Below, one piece after another: positions 9,242 to 18,215 of a DNA stretch of 64,000 nucleotides. The stretch is taken from contig NZ_BOOO01000014.1 in assembly GCF_016863275.1 (NCBI RefSeq), positions 24,913 to 88,912 on the forward strand, in the 5' to 3' direction. This stretch comes from Planotetraspora mira. Its GTDB lineage: Bacteria > Actinomycetota > Actinomycetes > Streptosporangiales > Streptosporangiaceae. Positions within the stretch are counted from its first letter, which is position 1, and every line of letters begins with the position of its first letter. The notes beneath the pieces were generated by a model. That model saw only the letters and a list, made by a program, of their open reading frames with translations. It searched no databases and was not told where the DNA came from. A program made the translations under genes and the position numbers.

Positions 9242-9769
9242 ATGCGCTACGTACATGTCGCGATGGCCGCGGCGCTGGCCGTCGCGGTCGCCGGCTGCGG
9301 CGGAGGCGGAAGCACGTCGGCGGGCCCGACGGCGGCAGCCGCTCCGAGCGGCGACCAGAGAGCCGCCTTCACCGCGTGCCTCCAGAAGAACGGCGTCACC
9401 CTGCCGAGCGGACGGCCCAGCGGGCGGCCGACGGCGAGGCCGAGTGGGCGCCCGAGCGGACGGCCGAGCGGCGGATTCGGTGGATTCCGGTCGATGTCGC
9501 CGGAGATGCAGAAGGCCTTCCAGGCCTGTGCGTCCCTCATGCCCCAGGGCGGCGGGTTCGGCCGCGGCGGTGGGAACAGAACCGGCGGTGGGAACGGAGC
9601 CAACGCGAGCGCGCTGCAGGCCTTCCGCACGTGCATGAAGGACCATGGGGCCGAGCTTCCCCAGGGTGCGGGCTTCCGCAACATCGACAGGAACGACCCG
9701 AAGATCGCCAAGGCGCTGAAGACGTGCCAGCCGCTGCTGCCGACGGCCGCGCCTTCGCCGAGCGCCTGA
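9242..9769 (+). CDS. Small secreted lipoprotein, Gly/Arg/Pro-rich
   Basis: 175 residues with a signal peptide and lipobox VAVAGC, so it is probably a lipid-anchored surface protein. Two copies of a short motif with one Cys (AFTACLQKNGV and AFRTCMKDHGA), plus further Cys residues, flank an SGRP repeat and a Gly-rich stretch. It starts 9 bp after the kinase gene, so it is likely the last gene of the exporter/two-component operon. I do not recognise a named family. Confidence 0.75.
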   Translation: MRYVHVAMAAALAVAVAGCGGGGSTSAGPTAAAAPSGDQRAAFTACLQKNGVTLPSGRPSGRPTARPSGRPSGRPSGGFGGFRSMSPEMQKAFQACASLMPQGGGFGRGGGNRTGGGNGANASALQAFRTCMKDHGAELPQGAGFRNIDRNDPKIAKALKTCQPLLPTAAPSPSA

Positions 9770-9848
9770 GCCCTCTCCCCGTGTCCCCTTCGCCGAAATT
9801 TGTCACTGATCGCGGCTTGGGGGGCGCGGGCACGGGAAAGCCGGGGGT

Positions 9849-11564
9849 ATGCAGGGAAACGAAGGGCTACTCGCGGCCCTCCAGAGCCTGCGCCACCACC
9901 TCGACCCGGATCTGTTCCCCCTGGCGATCGGGGACGTCGCGGCCGACCGGCGTGCTCTGAGGGAGTTGCGCGGGCAACTCGACGACTACCTGCTGCCGCG
10001 TCTCGCCGCCATCGACGCGCCGCTGCTCGCCGTGGTCGGCGGCTCGACCGGGGCGGGGAAGTCCACGCTGGTCAACTCGCTCGTCGGCGAGAGTGTCACG
10101 GAGCCGGGAGTGCTGCGGCCGACCACACTGGCGCCCACCCTGGTCGCCAACCCGGCCGACTCGGCCTGGTTCACCTCGACGAGCATCCTCCCCGGCCTGC
10201 CCCGGGTCACCGGGGACGGCCGCGGCGAGCCGGGCACCCTCAGGATCGCGACGGCCGACCTGCTGCCCGCCGGGCTGGCGTTGCTCGACGCCCCCGACAT
10301 CGACTCGGTGGTCACCGCCAACCGCGAGCTGGCCGCCCAATTGCTCGCCGCGGCCGACCTGTGGTTGTTCGTCACCACGGCCGCCCGGTACGCCGACGAG
10401 GTCCCGTGGAGCTTCCTGCGGACGGCGAGGGACCGCAGCACGGCCCTCGCGGTCATCCTCCAGCGGGTGCCGTCGGATGCGCGCGCACCCGTGACCGCCG
10501 ACCTCACCCGGCTCCTCCGGGAGAACGGCCTGAGCGGCACGCCGCTGTTCGTCGTCCCGGAGCTGGAGCTGCCGTCGGAGCGCGCACGGCTGCCCGCACA
10601 GGCCGTGCAGCCGGTCGCGACCTGGCTCGCCCAACTGTCGGCCGACGCGCGGTCCCGGGCGGCCGTGGTGCGGCGGACGCTGACGGGCGCGCTCGACAGC
10701 CTGGGCACGCGGGTGCCCGCTCTCGCGGACAGGGTCGACTGTCAGCGGACGGGGATAGCCGAGCTGCGGGCGGTGGCGGAGAAGGCCTACGACTCGGGCA
10801 TGTCCGCCTTCGACGAGGGCATGCGTGACGGCATGCTGCTCCGCGGCGAGGTGCTGGCCCGCTGGCAGGACTTCGTCGGGACCGGAGACCTCATGCGATC
10901 TCTGGAGTCGCGCATCGGGTGGCTGCGCGACCGCATCACCGCGGTGTTCACCGGGCGGCCCGCGCCGGCGAGGGAGCTGAGATCCGCACTGGAGAGCGGG
11001 ATCGAGTCGCTCATCCGCGCGAGCGCCGACGGATCCGCCGAACGGGCCGTGGAGTCGTGGCTGGCCATGCCCGCGGGCCGTGACCTGCTGGAGCATTCGG
11101 GCGTCCGGATCAGCGGCCGGCTCGGGCGCGCCTCCCCGGACCTGCAACCGCGGGCGGGCGCGGCCGTGCGGGCCTGGCAGGGCTACGTCCTCGACCTCGT
11201 CAGGTCGGAGGGCGCCGATCGGCGGACGACCGCGCGGGCCGCGTCGTTCGGCGTCAACAGCCTGGGACTGCTGCTCATGCTGGCGGTGTTCACGTCCACC
11301 GGCGGGATCACCGGCGTCGAGATCGGCATCGCGGGCGGCACCACCGTCCTGAGCCAGAAGCTGCTCGAGGCCATCTTCGGCGACCAGGCCGTGCGGACCC
11401 TGACCCAGAACGCCCGTGAGGACCTCCGGCACCGGGTGCGTGAGGTCTTCGATCTCGAACAGGCCCGGTTCTCCTCGTTGATCGACGGCCTCGGGCCCGC
11501 CGACGACACGGCCGCCCACCTCAGGGAGGCGGCGAAAGCCGTACAGGAGAGGGGCGCCCTGTGA
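9849..11564 (+). CDS. Dynamin-like/YfjP-type GTPase, first of a pair
   Basis: 571 residues. The P-loop GGSTGAGKSTLVNSLVG lies at about residues 58-75, with a G2-like RPTT and a G3-like LLDAPDIDS. A long helical region follows, with a hydrophobic segment near the C-terminus (about 455-500, LGLLLMLAVFTSTGGITG). A G4 motif is not obvious. It overlaps the second GTPase by 4 bp (GTGA), so the two are co-translated and probably act together at the membrane, as two-subunit bacterial dynamin-like proteins do. The exact role is unknown. Confidence 0.8.
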   Translation: MQGNEGLLAALQSLRHHLDPDLFPLAIGDVAADRRALRELRGQLDDYLLPRLAAIDAPLLAVVGGSTGAGKSTLVNSLVGESVTEPGVLRPTTLAPTLVANPADSAWFTSTSILPGLPRVTGDGRGEPGTLRIATADLLPAGLALLDAPDIDSVVTANRELAAQLLAAADLWLFVTTAARYADEVPWSFLRTARDRSTALAVILQRVPSDARAPVTADLTRLLRENGLSGTPLFVVPELELPSERARLPAQAVQPVATWLAQLSADARSRAAVVRRTLTGALDSLGTRVPALADRVDCQRTGIAELRAVAEKAYDSGMSAFDEGMRDGMLLRGEVLARWQDFVGTGDLMRSLESRIGWLRDRITAVFTGRPAPARELRSALESGIESLIRASADGSAERAVESWLAMPAGRDLLEHSGVRISGRLGRASPDLQPRAGAAVRAWQGYVLDLVRSEGADRRTTARAASFGVNSLGLLLMLAVFTSTGGITGVEIGIAGGTTVLSQKLLEAIFGDQAVRTLTQNAREDLRHRVREVFDLEQARFSSLIDGLGPADDTAAHLREAAKAVQERGAL

Positions 11565-13138
11565 AGCTCCTGCGCGGCAAGGCGGAGGCGTCGCTGGACG
11601 ACCGGCTGGTGGCGCTCGCCGAGGCGGCGGACCTGGCTGATGGACGGCTGGACCAGGCGGTGGTCGGCCGGGCCCGCGACGTGGTCGCCCGGGCGGGCAT
11701 GCGGCGCAGCCTCTCGGTGGAGCACACCGCGGTCGCCCTGGCGGGGGCGACGGGCAGCGGGAAGTCGTCGATCTTCAACGCCCTGGCCGGCAGGGAGCTG
11801 GCCGAGGTGGGCGCCACGCGGCCCACGACCTCCAAGGCCCAGGCCGCCCTGTGGGGCCCCGACGGCTCGGGCCCGCTGCTCGACTGGCTCGGCGTGCCCC
11901 TGCGCCACGTGGTGGGGGAGGGCTCCGGGCTGATCCTGCTCGACCTGCCCGACCACGACTCGATCGTGCTCTCCCATCGGCTGGAGGTCGACCGGCTGGT
12001 CGGCGTGGTCGACCTGCTCGTGTGGGTGCTCGACCCGCAGAAGTACGCCGACGCGGCCGTGCACGAGCGTTATCTCAAGGCGCTCGGCCGGCATCGGGAC
12101 AACATGCTCGTGGTGCTCAACCAGATCGACCGGCTGCCCGAGCGGGCGATCAGGCGCTGTCTCGACGACCTGCGCGGGCTGCTGGCCGTCGACGGCCTCG
12201 AAGGCGTCCCGGTGCTCGGCGTGTCGGCACGGACCGGTCAGGGCCTGCCCGACCTGCGGACCGCGCTCGACCGCAAGGTGTCGCGCCGCACCGCGTGGGC
12301 GGCGAGGCTGACCGCCGACGTCGGCACGGCGGCCGACGCCCTGTCGGAGACGGCGGGCGGCGCGACGGCCTTCACGCCCGTTCCGCAGACCGCGCTGGTC
12401 TGCCCGCTGTCGCGGGCCCTGTCCGAGGCGGCGGCGGTGCCGCTGGTGGTGCGGGCGGTCGCCAAGGCGCACCGGCACCGTGCGGTCGCGGCCACGGGCT
12501 GGCCGGTGACCCGGTGGGTGCGCGGACTGCGCCCCGATCCGCTCCGCCGCCTGCACCTGTCGCGGAAGGGGCGCACGTCGTTGCCCGCGCCGACGGCCGT
12601 GCAGCTCACGATGGTCGACACGGCCGTGCGCGACGTGGGCGCCGCGGTGTCGGAAGGTCTGCCCGAGCCGTGGGCGTCGGCCGTGCGGCACGCGGCGCGG
12701 TCACGGTCGGACGAGTTGGGCGACGCCCTCGACCGGGCGGTGGCCACGGCCTCGCTCGGCGCCTCGAAGAAGCCGCGCTGGTGGCGGGTGATCGGAACGC
12801 TGCAATGGATGGTGACCGGGACGATGGCGGCCGGGGCCCTGTGGTTGCTCGCCCTGTTCGCCCTCGGCTATCTGCTGCTCCCGAAGCCGCCCACTCCGAC
12901 GGTGGGGCAGGCGCCCTGGCCCACCGTGCTGCTGGTCGGCGGTGCCGTGGCCGGGGTGGTCATCGCCTTCGTCTCCCGGGTCGTCGCCTGGATCGGCGGA
13001 CGGCGAAGGGCCCGCAAGGTCGCCAAGACCTTGCGGGCCGCCATCGACCGGGTGGGCGAGGAGCTGGTGATCACCCCCGCCTGTGCGGAACAGGGCCGTT
13101 ACGTGCGCTTCGTCGACCGGGTGTCGTCGGCCGGCTGA
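11561..13138 (+). CDS. Membrane-associated GTPase (YfjP/Era-like), second of a pair
   Basis: 525 residues. P-loop GATGSGKSSIFNALAG (about 63-78), G2 RPTT, G3 LLDLPDHDS and G4 VVLNQIDRL are all present, so this partner looks like a complete GTPase. Two TM helices lie near the C-terminus (about 425-450 and 463-490). It is coupled to the upstream GTPase by a 4-bp overlap. Its 3' end overlaps the convergent SPFH gene by 40 bp. Confidence 0.83.
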   Translation: MKLLRGKAEASLDDRLVALAEAADLADGRLDQAVVGRARDVVARAGMRRSLSVEHTAVALAGATGSGKSSIFNALAGRELAEVGATRPTTSKAQAALWGPDGSGPLLDWLGVPLRHVVGEGSGLILLDLPDHDSIVLSHRLEVDRLVGVVDLLVWVLDPQKYADAAVHERYLKALGRHRDNMLVVLNQIDRLPERAIRRCLDDLRGLLAVDGLEGVPVLGVSARTGQGLPDLRTALDRKVSRRTAWAARLTADVGTAADALSETAGGATAFTPVPQTALVCPLSRALSEAAAVPLVVRAVAKAHRHRAVAATGWPVTRWVRGLRPDPLRRLHLSRKGRTSLPAPTAVQLTMVDTAVRDVGAAVSEGLPEPWASAVRHAARSRSDELGDALDRAVATASLGASKKPRWWRVIGTLQWMVTGTMAAGALWLLALFALGYLLLPKPPTPTVGQAPWPTVLLVGGAVAGVVIAFVSRVVAWIGGRRRARKVAKTLRAAIDRVGEELVITPACAEQGRYVRFVDRVSSAG

Positions 13139-14208
13139 GCCTCGGGAAGCGCGGAATCGGGAAGCGCGGCCTCGGGAAGCGCGCCGATGTCGGCGGAGCC
13201 GGGCCCGATCTGGCGGTGACCGATCGTCTCGCTGTCCTCAGCGGCGGCCCTGGCCTCGGCGGCGGCCTGCTCGGCCGCCGCGACGGCCTCGCTGCCGACC
13301 CGGCTCGGCTCGCGCTCGCGGGTGGCGGGCGACGCGGGAAGCGCCTCGGTGAACGCCTTGGAGATTCCCTGCAGCGCCCCCGTGACCTCACTCGGGATCA
13401 CCCAGAACGTGTTGCCCTGGCCCTGGGCGAGCTGGGGGAGCACCTGGAGGTACTGGTAGGCGAGCAGCTTGGGGTCCGGGTCGTTGCGGTGCACGGCCTG
13501 GAACACCTCGTCGATCGCCTGGGACTGGCCCTCGGCCTTGAGGATCTGCGAGGTCCGCTCACCCTCGGCGCGCAGGATCGCGCTCTGCTTCTCGCCTTCG
13601 GCGGTGAGGATGTTCGACTGGCGCTGGCCCTCGGCCGTGAGGATCGCGGCGCGCTTGTCCCGCTCGGCGCGCATCTGCTTCTCCATGGCCTCCTTGATGG
13701 ACTTCGGCGGGTCGATCGCCTTGATCTCGACTCGGTTGACCCGGATGCCCCACTTGCCGGTGGCCTCGTCGAGAACGCCGCGCAGTTGGCTGTTGATGGT
13801 GTCGCGCGAGGTCAGCGTCTTCTCCAGGTCCATGCCGCCGACGACGTTGCGCAGCGTGGTCACGGTGAGCTGCTCGACGCCCTGGATGAAGTTGGCGATC
13901 TCGTACTCGGCCGCCCGGGGATCGGTGACCTGGAAGTACAGGACCGTGTCGATGTCGACGACGAGGTTGTCCTCGGTGATCACGGGCTGCGGCTTGAACG
14001 ACACGACCTGCTCACGCAGATCGATCATGGGACGGACCCGGTCGACGTAGGGGATGACGAAGTTCAGCCCGGGCGCGAGCGTCCGGTAGTAGCGGCCGAG
14101 GCGCTCGACGTTCCCGGCTCTGGCCTGCGGCACGATGCGGACCGCCCGCAGAACCGTGAACACCGCGACAAGGGCGATGACGAGTCCGGCTATCAGGGCT
14201 GCGTCCAT
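13099..14208 (-). CDS. SPFH/Band 7 protein (stomatin/QmcA-like)
   Basis: 369 residues. An N-terminal TM helix (about residues 3-22) is followed by the SPFH domain (VERLGRYYRTLAPGLNFVIPYVDRV and onward to about 200). A helical region has three repeats of the ILTAEGEKQS type, and an Ala/Glu-rich tail ends the protein. Start ATG 14208 has GGGAG 5 bases upstream and lies 2 bp after the NfeD stop. Such pairs form flotillin/stomatin-like membrane microdomain scaffolds with NfeD (family knowledge). Confidence 0.93.
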   Translation of the reverse strand: MDAALIAGLVIALVAVFTVLRAVRIVPQARAGNVERLGRYYRTLAPGLNFVIPYVDRVRPMIDLREQVVSFKPQPVITEDNLVVDIDTVLYFQVTDPRAAEYEIANFIQGVEQLTVTTLRNVVGGMDLEKTLTSRDTINSQLRGVLDEATGKWGIRVNRVEIKAIDPPKSIKEAMEKQMRAERDKRAAILTAEGQRQSNILTAEGEKQSAILRAEGERTSQILKAEGQSQAIDEVFQAVHRNDPDPKLLAYQYLQVLPQLAQGQGNTFWVIPSEVTGALQGISKAFTEALPASPATREREPSRVGSEAVAAAEQAAAEARAAAEDSETIGHRQIGPGSADIGALPEAALPDSALPEAQPADDTRSTKRT

Positions 14209-14210
14209 GC

Positions 14211-14642
14211 TTACTCCCGTGGATAGACGAGGGCTGTGGCGCCCTCGATCTCGATGACGTCTACCGTGGCCCCCGGGGGGATGACCAGTGTCTCGTCGTA
14301 GGCCCGCGCCGACCACTCCTCGCCCCCGATGCGTACCCGGCCGTCCCGGCCGGTGACCTCTCTGGTCACGTACGCGGCCTTGCCGACGAGCGCCGACACC
14401 CCGAAGCGCTGCGACGGAGGTTGCCTGATGTGGCGCTGGGCGATCGGCCGGACGCCGATGAGCCCGGCGGTCGAGGCCACGATGAAGACGACGAGTTGGA
14501 GGGAGGGCGGCAGCCCGATCAGGCCCACTCCGGCCGTCAGGAGGGCGGCGATCGACAGGATTCCGAGCGCGGCGGTCAGCGTGAAGATCTCAGCGACGCC
14601 GAGCGCCGCGGCCAGAATGAGCCAGATGATCCACGAGTCCAT
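14211..14642 (-). CDS. NfeD-like membrane protein
   Basis: 143 residues with three or four hydrophobic segments (about 3-75) and a C-terminal OB-fold NfeD domain (LVGKAAYVTREVTG ... ALVYPRE). Start ATG 14642 has GGAGG seven bases upstream. The downstream SPFH gene follows after 2 bp, the standard NfeD-SPFH operon that organises membrane domains. Confidence 0.93.
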   Translation of the reverse strand: MDSWIIWLILAAALGVAEIFTLTAALGILSIAALLTAGVGLIGLPPSLQLVVFIVASTAGLIGVRPIAQRHIRQPPSQRFGVSALVGKAAYVTREVTGRDGRVRIGGEEWSARAYDETLVIPPGATVDVIEIEGATALVYPRE

Positions 14643-14700
14643 TGCCTCGCCTCCATAGCAATGAACGGATTCCGATCTCGCAGGGTTCCTCCCTTTTAGA

Positions 14701-15822
14701 TTAACTCTGTATGGGAAGTTCGCTGCCACTGAGCCAGTCGGCCCAGGTGAATTGCCAAAATCCCCACCCGTTGTCCGGTGCCAGCTTTCTGGTGGTTCCT
14801 GTGATTATGACCGGATCGCCGCGCAGGGCGTGCTCGAAGAACCATTCGGCCTGGTCGGGCCGGGCGTTGATGCATCCGTGGCTCACGTTGGCGCGGCCCT
14901 GGGCCCATTCGTTGTCCATGGCGTGGACGTATTCGCCGCTGTTGGAAATCCGCACGGCGTAGTCGATCACCTCGTCGTAATATCCCGGTTCGCCCTTCTC
15001 GCGCCCGGGCGAGATCATGCGGACCGGGTCGGCCTTGTCCATGGTCAGGTGGACGCCGCTGGTCGTGGTGTACTCCTCGGTGGTGCCCATGCCCGCGCTG
15101 ACGGCCATCCGCCGGGCCACCTCCCCGTCCTGCTTCACCACCATCTGGTGGGTCCTGGTGTCGACCGTGCTGACCATCGCGCGGCCGACCTCGAAGGAGA
15201 CGGTCCGGTCGGCCGTGCCGTACGTGCCGGGGCCTGTCCGGACACCCGTGAGGTGGGCGTCGAGGACGACCTTGCGCCTGGCGGGCCACATCGACCGTGT
15301 CCGGTAGACGACCTGCCGGTCGCCGAACCAGTGCCAGGCCCCCTCGACGCCGCTCCGCACCTCCAGAGCCCTCTCGACGGCCGCCCGGTCCTCGACGGGG
15401 CCCGTGAACGTCACGATGATCGGCATGCCCACACCGACGGTCTCGCCGTCGGCCGGAGTGACGGAGCCGATGGCGAGCGTGTGCTGCGGGCGGAGGGTCC
15501 GGAACCTGCCGGCGATCTGGGCGGTGACGCCGTCCCGTCCGGTGGCGACGGCGTTCACCACGTATTCGGTGCCGGGCCGGAGCGTCCAGGACGAGTGCCA
15601 CGTCGCACGCGAGGCGTCGAAGGACCCGGGGACGAGATCCCGCCCGGCGTAGGCCAGCACGCTGGTCAGCCTTCCGCCGTCCGCCGTGACGGTGAGGCCG
15701 CGTTCCGTCGCGGCCGAGGCGGTGTCGGCCGCGGGGGACATCGTGATCCGGGGGGCCGGAGGGACGACCCGCGCGCAGGCCGCCAGTAAGAGCAGGATCA
15801 TGATCGTTACCGCGAGACGCAT
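14701..15822 (-). CDS. Lipoprotein L,D-transpeptidase (Ig-like + YkuD)
   Basis: 373 residues. Signal peptide with lipobox LLLAACA, then two Ig-like domains (about 40-230) and the YkuD catalytic domain with its active-site motif SHGCINARP near residue 315 and the upstream catalytic His in YVHAMDN. This is the Mycobacterium LdtMt2-like architecture that makes 3-3 peptidoglycan cross-links outside the membrane. The C-terminal tail (GWGFWQFTWADWL) after the catalytic domain is typical of actinobacterial members. Confidence 0.93.
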   Translation of the reverse strand: MRLAVTIMILLLLAACARVVPPAPRITMSPAADTASAATERGLTVTADGGRLTSVLAYAGRDLVPGSFDASRATWHSSWTLRPGTEYVVNAVATGRDGVTAQIAGRFRTLRPQHTLAIGSVTPADGETVGVGMPIIVTFTGPVEDRAAVERALEVRSGVEGAWHWFGDRQVVYRTRSMWPARRKVVLDAHLTGVRTGPGTYGTADRTVSFEVGRAMVSTVDTRTHQMVVKQDGEVARRMAVSAGMGTTEEYTTTSGVHLTMDKADPVRMISPGREKGEPGYYDEVIDYAVRISNSGEYVHAMDNEWAQGRANVSHGCINARPDQAEWFFEHALRGDPVIITGTTRKLAPDNGWGFWQFTWADWLSGSELPIQS

Positions 15823-15858
15823 CGCCCCAGGGTAGCGATGAGTGACGACAGGAACACG

Positions 15859-16959
15859 TTAGGTGGCGGGCAGGATGGTTCCCGACACCTCGCCGAGGCT
15901 GAGGCCGCCCGGCGTCACGGCGGAGATCGTGACGACGTCGCCGTCCTCGAGGAAGATCCTCTTCTCCCCGCTCCCGAGCTCGATCGGCTCGGCGCCGTTC
16001 CAGGTCAGCTCGATGAGGGACCCCGGCCGGCCGACTCCCGACACGGTGCCGCTGGCGAACAGGTCGCCGGTGCGCAGGGAGGCGCCGTTCACGGTCATGT
16101 GGGCGAGCATCTGATCCGGCGTCCAGTACATGTCCCGGTACGGCGGGGCCGAGATCTGCTCGCCGTTGAGCTCGACGCGCAGAGTGAGGTCGAGGCCCCA
16201 CGGGGCGGACCTGCGCAGGTAGGCGACCGGTTCGGGGTCCTGGGCCGGTCCCTCGACCCTGGCGTCCTCCAGCGCCTCCAACGGCGTGATCCACGGCGAG
16301 ACCGAGGTCGCGAACGACTTGCCGAGGAAGGGTCCGAGCGGGACGTACTCCCAGGCCTGGATGTCCCGCGCGCTCCAGTCGTTGACCAGGGTCACTCCGA
16401 AGACGTGGTCCTCGAAGGCGCCGGCCCGCTCGCCGAGGGCGGTGGGCACGCCGACGACGAACCCCAGCTCGGCCTCGATGTCCAGCTTCTCGGTGGGGCC
16501 GAACGTCGGGCGCTGCCCGCTCGGCCGCCTGATCGGCGTGCCGGAGACCACCACCGTGCCCGCCCGCCCGTGGTAGCCCACGGGGAGGTGCCGCCAGTTC
16601 GGCTTCAGCGGCTCCTCGTTCGGCCGGAACATCCGGCCGAGATTCGAGGCGTGCTCGAGCGAGGCGTAGAAGTCGACGTAGTCGGCCACCTCGATCGGCA
16701 GATGGAGGGTCACGTCGCCGAGCGGGATCAGGTGCCGGGGGTCCCCGGAGGCCGCCACCCGCCTGATGCGGGCCCGCGCCCGCGCCCACGCCGTACGGCC
16801 CAGCGCCATGAACGCGTTGAGGGACGATGAGGCGAAGACCGGGTCGCCCAGGGCGGGGGCGAGGTCGAGGACCTGGTCCTCGACCCGCACGCCCACACGG
16901 GGCGCCTCGCCGGGGCGGGAGAACACGCCGTAGGGCAGGTTCTCCACGCCGAAGCTCAC
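15859..16959 (-). CDS. fahA: Fumarylacetoacetase
   Basis: 366 residues of the FAH family. It has the N-terminal domain (VENLPYGVFSRPGEAPRVGVRV), then the catalytic core with metal-binding acidic residues (DIEAELGFVVG, VLVNDWSARDIQAWEYVPLGPF) and GTVSG. It hydrolyses fumarylacetoacetate to fumarate and acetoacetate, the last step of tyrosine/homogentisate breakdown. GTG start overlaps the hmgA stop by 4 bp. The maleylacetoacetate isomerase step is not in this window. Confidence 0.92.
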   Translation of the reverse strand: MSFGVENLPYGVFSRPGEAPRVGVRVEDQVLDLAPALGDPVFASSSLNAFMALGRTAWARARARIRRVAASGDPRHLIPLGDVTLHLPIEVADYVDFYASLEHASNLGRMFRPNEEPLKPNWRHLPVGYHGRAGTVVVSGTPIRRPSGQRPTFGPTEKLDIEAELGFVVGVPTALGERAGAFEDHVFGVTLVNDWSARDIQAWEYVPLGPFLGKSFATSVSPWITPLEALEDARVEGPAQDPEPVAYLRRSAPWGLDLTLRVELNGEQISAPPYRDMYWTPDQMLAHMTVNGASLRTGDLFASGTVSGVGRPGSLIELTWNGAEPIELGSGEKRIFLEDGDVVTISAVTPGGLSLGEVSGTILPAT

Positions 16960-18128
16960 GCTCGCACCGCCCAGGTCCAGGCGTAACCGGGGTCCTCGCA
17001 GGCGAGGGCCGCCGGGCCGAGGTCGAGGGGCCGGAAGGTGTCGAGCATGACGGCCATCTCGCTGGTCACCGACAGGCCCTGCCGTACGGCCTCGACGGCG
17101 GCCTCGACCGCGCCGGGCTGGGGCCCGTGGGTGAAGCCCGCCGGATGCAGCGAGACCGAGCCGACGTCGATGCCGGAGCCCCTGCGCGCGGTGTAGTCGC
17201 CGCCCGCGTAGAACATGAACTCGTCGGAGTCGACGTTGTGGTGGTTGTAGGGGATCGGCACGGCGTCCGGGTGGAAGTCGAGCGGACGCGGGCAGAACGA
17301 GCAGATCACGAAGCCCGGGCCCTCGAACGTCTGGTGGACCGGCGGCGGCGCGTGGGTGCGCTTCACGATGGGCTCGAAGTCGCGGATGTTGAAGACGTAC
17401 GGATACAGGCAGCCGTCCCAGCCCACCACGTCGAAGGGGTGGTGGGCGTAGGTCAGCCTGGTCAGCCCGCCCCGCGTGCGGACCAGCACGGCGACCTCCT
17501 CGCCGTCCACGAGGAACGGCTCGGCCGGGGCGCGCAGGTCACGCTCGGAGTAGGGGGCGTGCTCCAGGAACTGGCCGTGCTGGGAGAGGTAGCGCTTCGG
17601 CGGGCGGATGTGGCCGGACGCCTCGATGACCAGCGCGGTCACCGGACCGTCCGGCACCCAGCGGTGGATCGCCCCCGTCGGGACGACGACGTAGTCGCCC
17701 TCGCCCACCTCCATGGCCCCGTAGGCCGACTCGAAGCGCGCACGTCCGCTCGCGATGTAGACGCACTCGTCTCCCATGGAGTCCCGGTACAGCTCGCTGG
17801 GGGCGCTGGTCGCGGCGTACGAGATGCGGACGTCGGAGTTGCCCGCCAGCAACATCCGGCCGGAGACCAGGTCGCCGTCCGGCCGCAGGTCCTGCGTGCG
17901 GAAGTGACGCGGGGAGAGCGGCAGGTTCGGGCTCAGCCCGGAGCCGCCCTGATCGACGGCCTCGGCCTTGACGATCGCCGTGGGCGCGTACCGGTGGTAC
18001 AGGAGTGAGGAGTCGGAGGAGAAGCCCTCCTCGCCCATCAACTCCTCCTGGTACAGCCCTCCATCAGGCCTGCGGAACTGCACATGACGTTTATCCGGTA
18101 CCTCGCCGACGACGCGGTAGTACGGCAT
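16956..18128 (-). CDS. hmgA: Homogentisate 1,2-dioxygenase
   Basis: 390-residue cupin-type dioxygenase that opens the homogentisate ring to maleylacetoacetate using Fe(II). Recognisable family stretches are YVVVPTGAIHRW, GWDGCLYPY and the C-terminal metal region with NVDSDEFMFYAGGDY and LHPAGFTHGP, which supplies the His/Glu iron ligands. ATG 18128 has GGAGGG six bases upstream. A 15-bp palindrome (18142-18156) lies just ahead of the SD, and an IclR gene is immediately upstream, suggesting repression in the absence of pathway intermediates. Confidence 0.95.
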   Translation of the reverse strand: MPYYRVVGEVPDKRHVQFRRPDGGLYQEELMGEEGFSSDSSLLYHRYAPTAIVKAEAVDQGGSGLSPNLPLSPRHFRTQDLRPDGDLVSGRMLLAGNSDVRISYAATSAPSELYRDSMGDECVYIASGRARFESAYGAMEVGEGDYVVVPTGAIHRWVPDGPVTALVIEASGHIRPPKRYLSQHGQFLEHAPYSERDLRAPAEPFLVDGEEVAVLVRTRGGLTRLTYAHHPFDVVGWDGCLYPYVFNIRDFEPIVKRTHAPPPVHQTFEGPGFVICSFCPRPLDFHPDAVPIPYNHHNVDSDEFMFYAGGDYTARRGSGIDVGSVSLHPAGFTHGPQPGAVEAAVEAVRQGLSVTSEMAVMLDTFRPLDLGPAALACEDPGYAWTWAVRA

Positions 18129-18141
18129 GGCGACCCTCCAT

Positions 18142-18156
18142 GTCCGAATATCGGAC
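18142..18156. promoter_or_regulatory. Palindromic operator candidate before hmgA
   Basis: GTCCGA-ATA-TCGGAC is a perfect 6-bp inverted repeat, 13 bp upstream of the hmgA start and next to its SD. A TATAGA-like -10 lies just upstream on the minus strand (about 18167-18172). The site would sit near +1, as expected for a repressor such as the adjacent IclR protein. Binding is inference. Confidence 0.5.
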
Positions 18157-18215
18157 GCGCGCGTCCTCTATACGTACGACGATCCGCCAATGCGCACCAG
18201 ATGTCAAACCATTGC

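Noticed and set aside
9867..11519. 550-codon minus-strand open frame opposite the GTPase
   Set aside because: It contains no domain and mirrors codon third-position bias of the GTPase gene.
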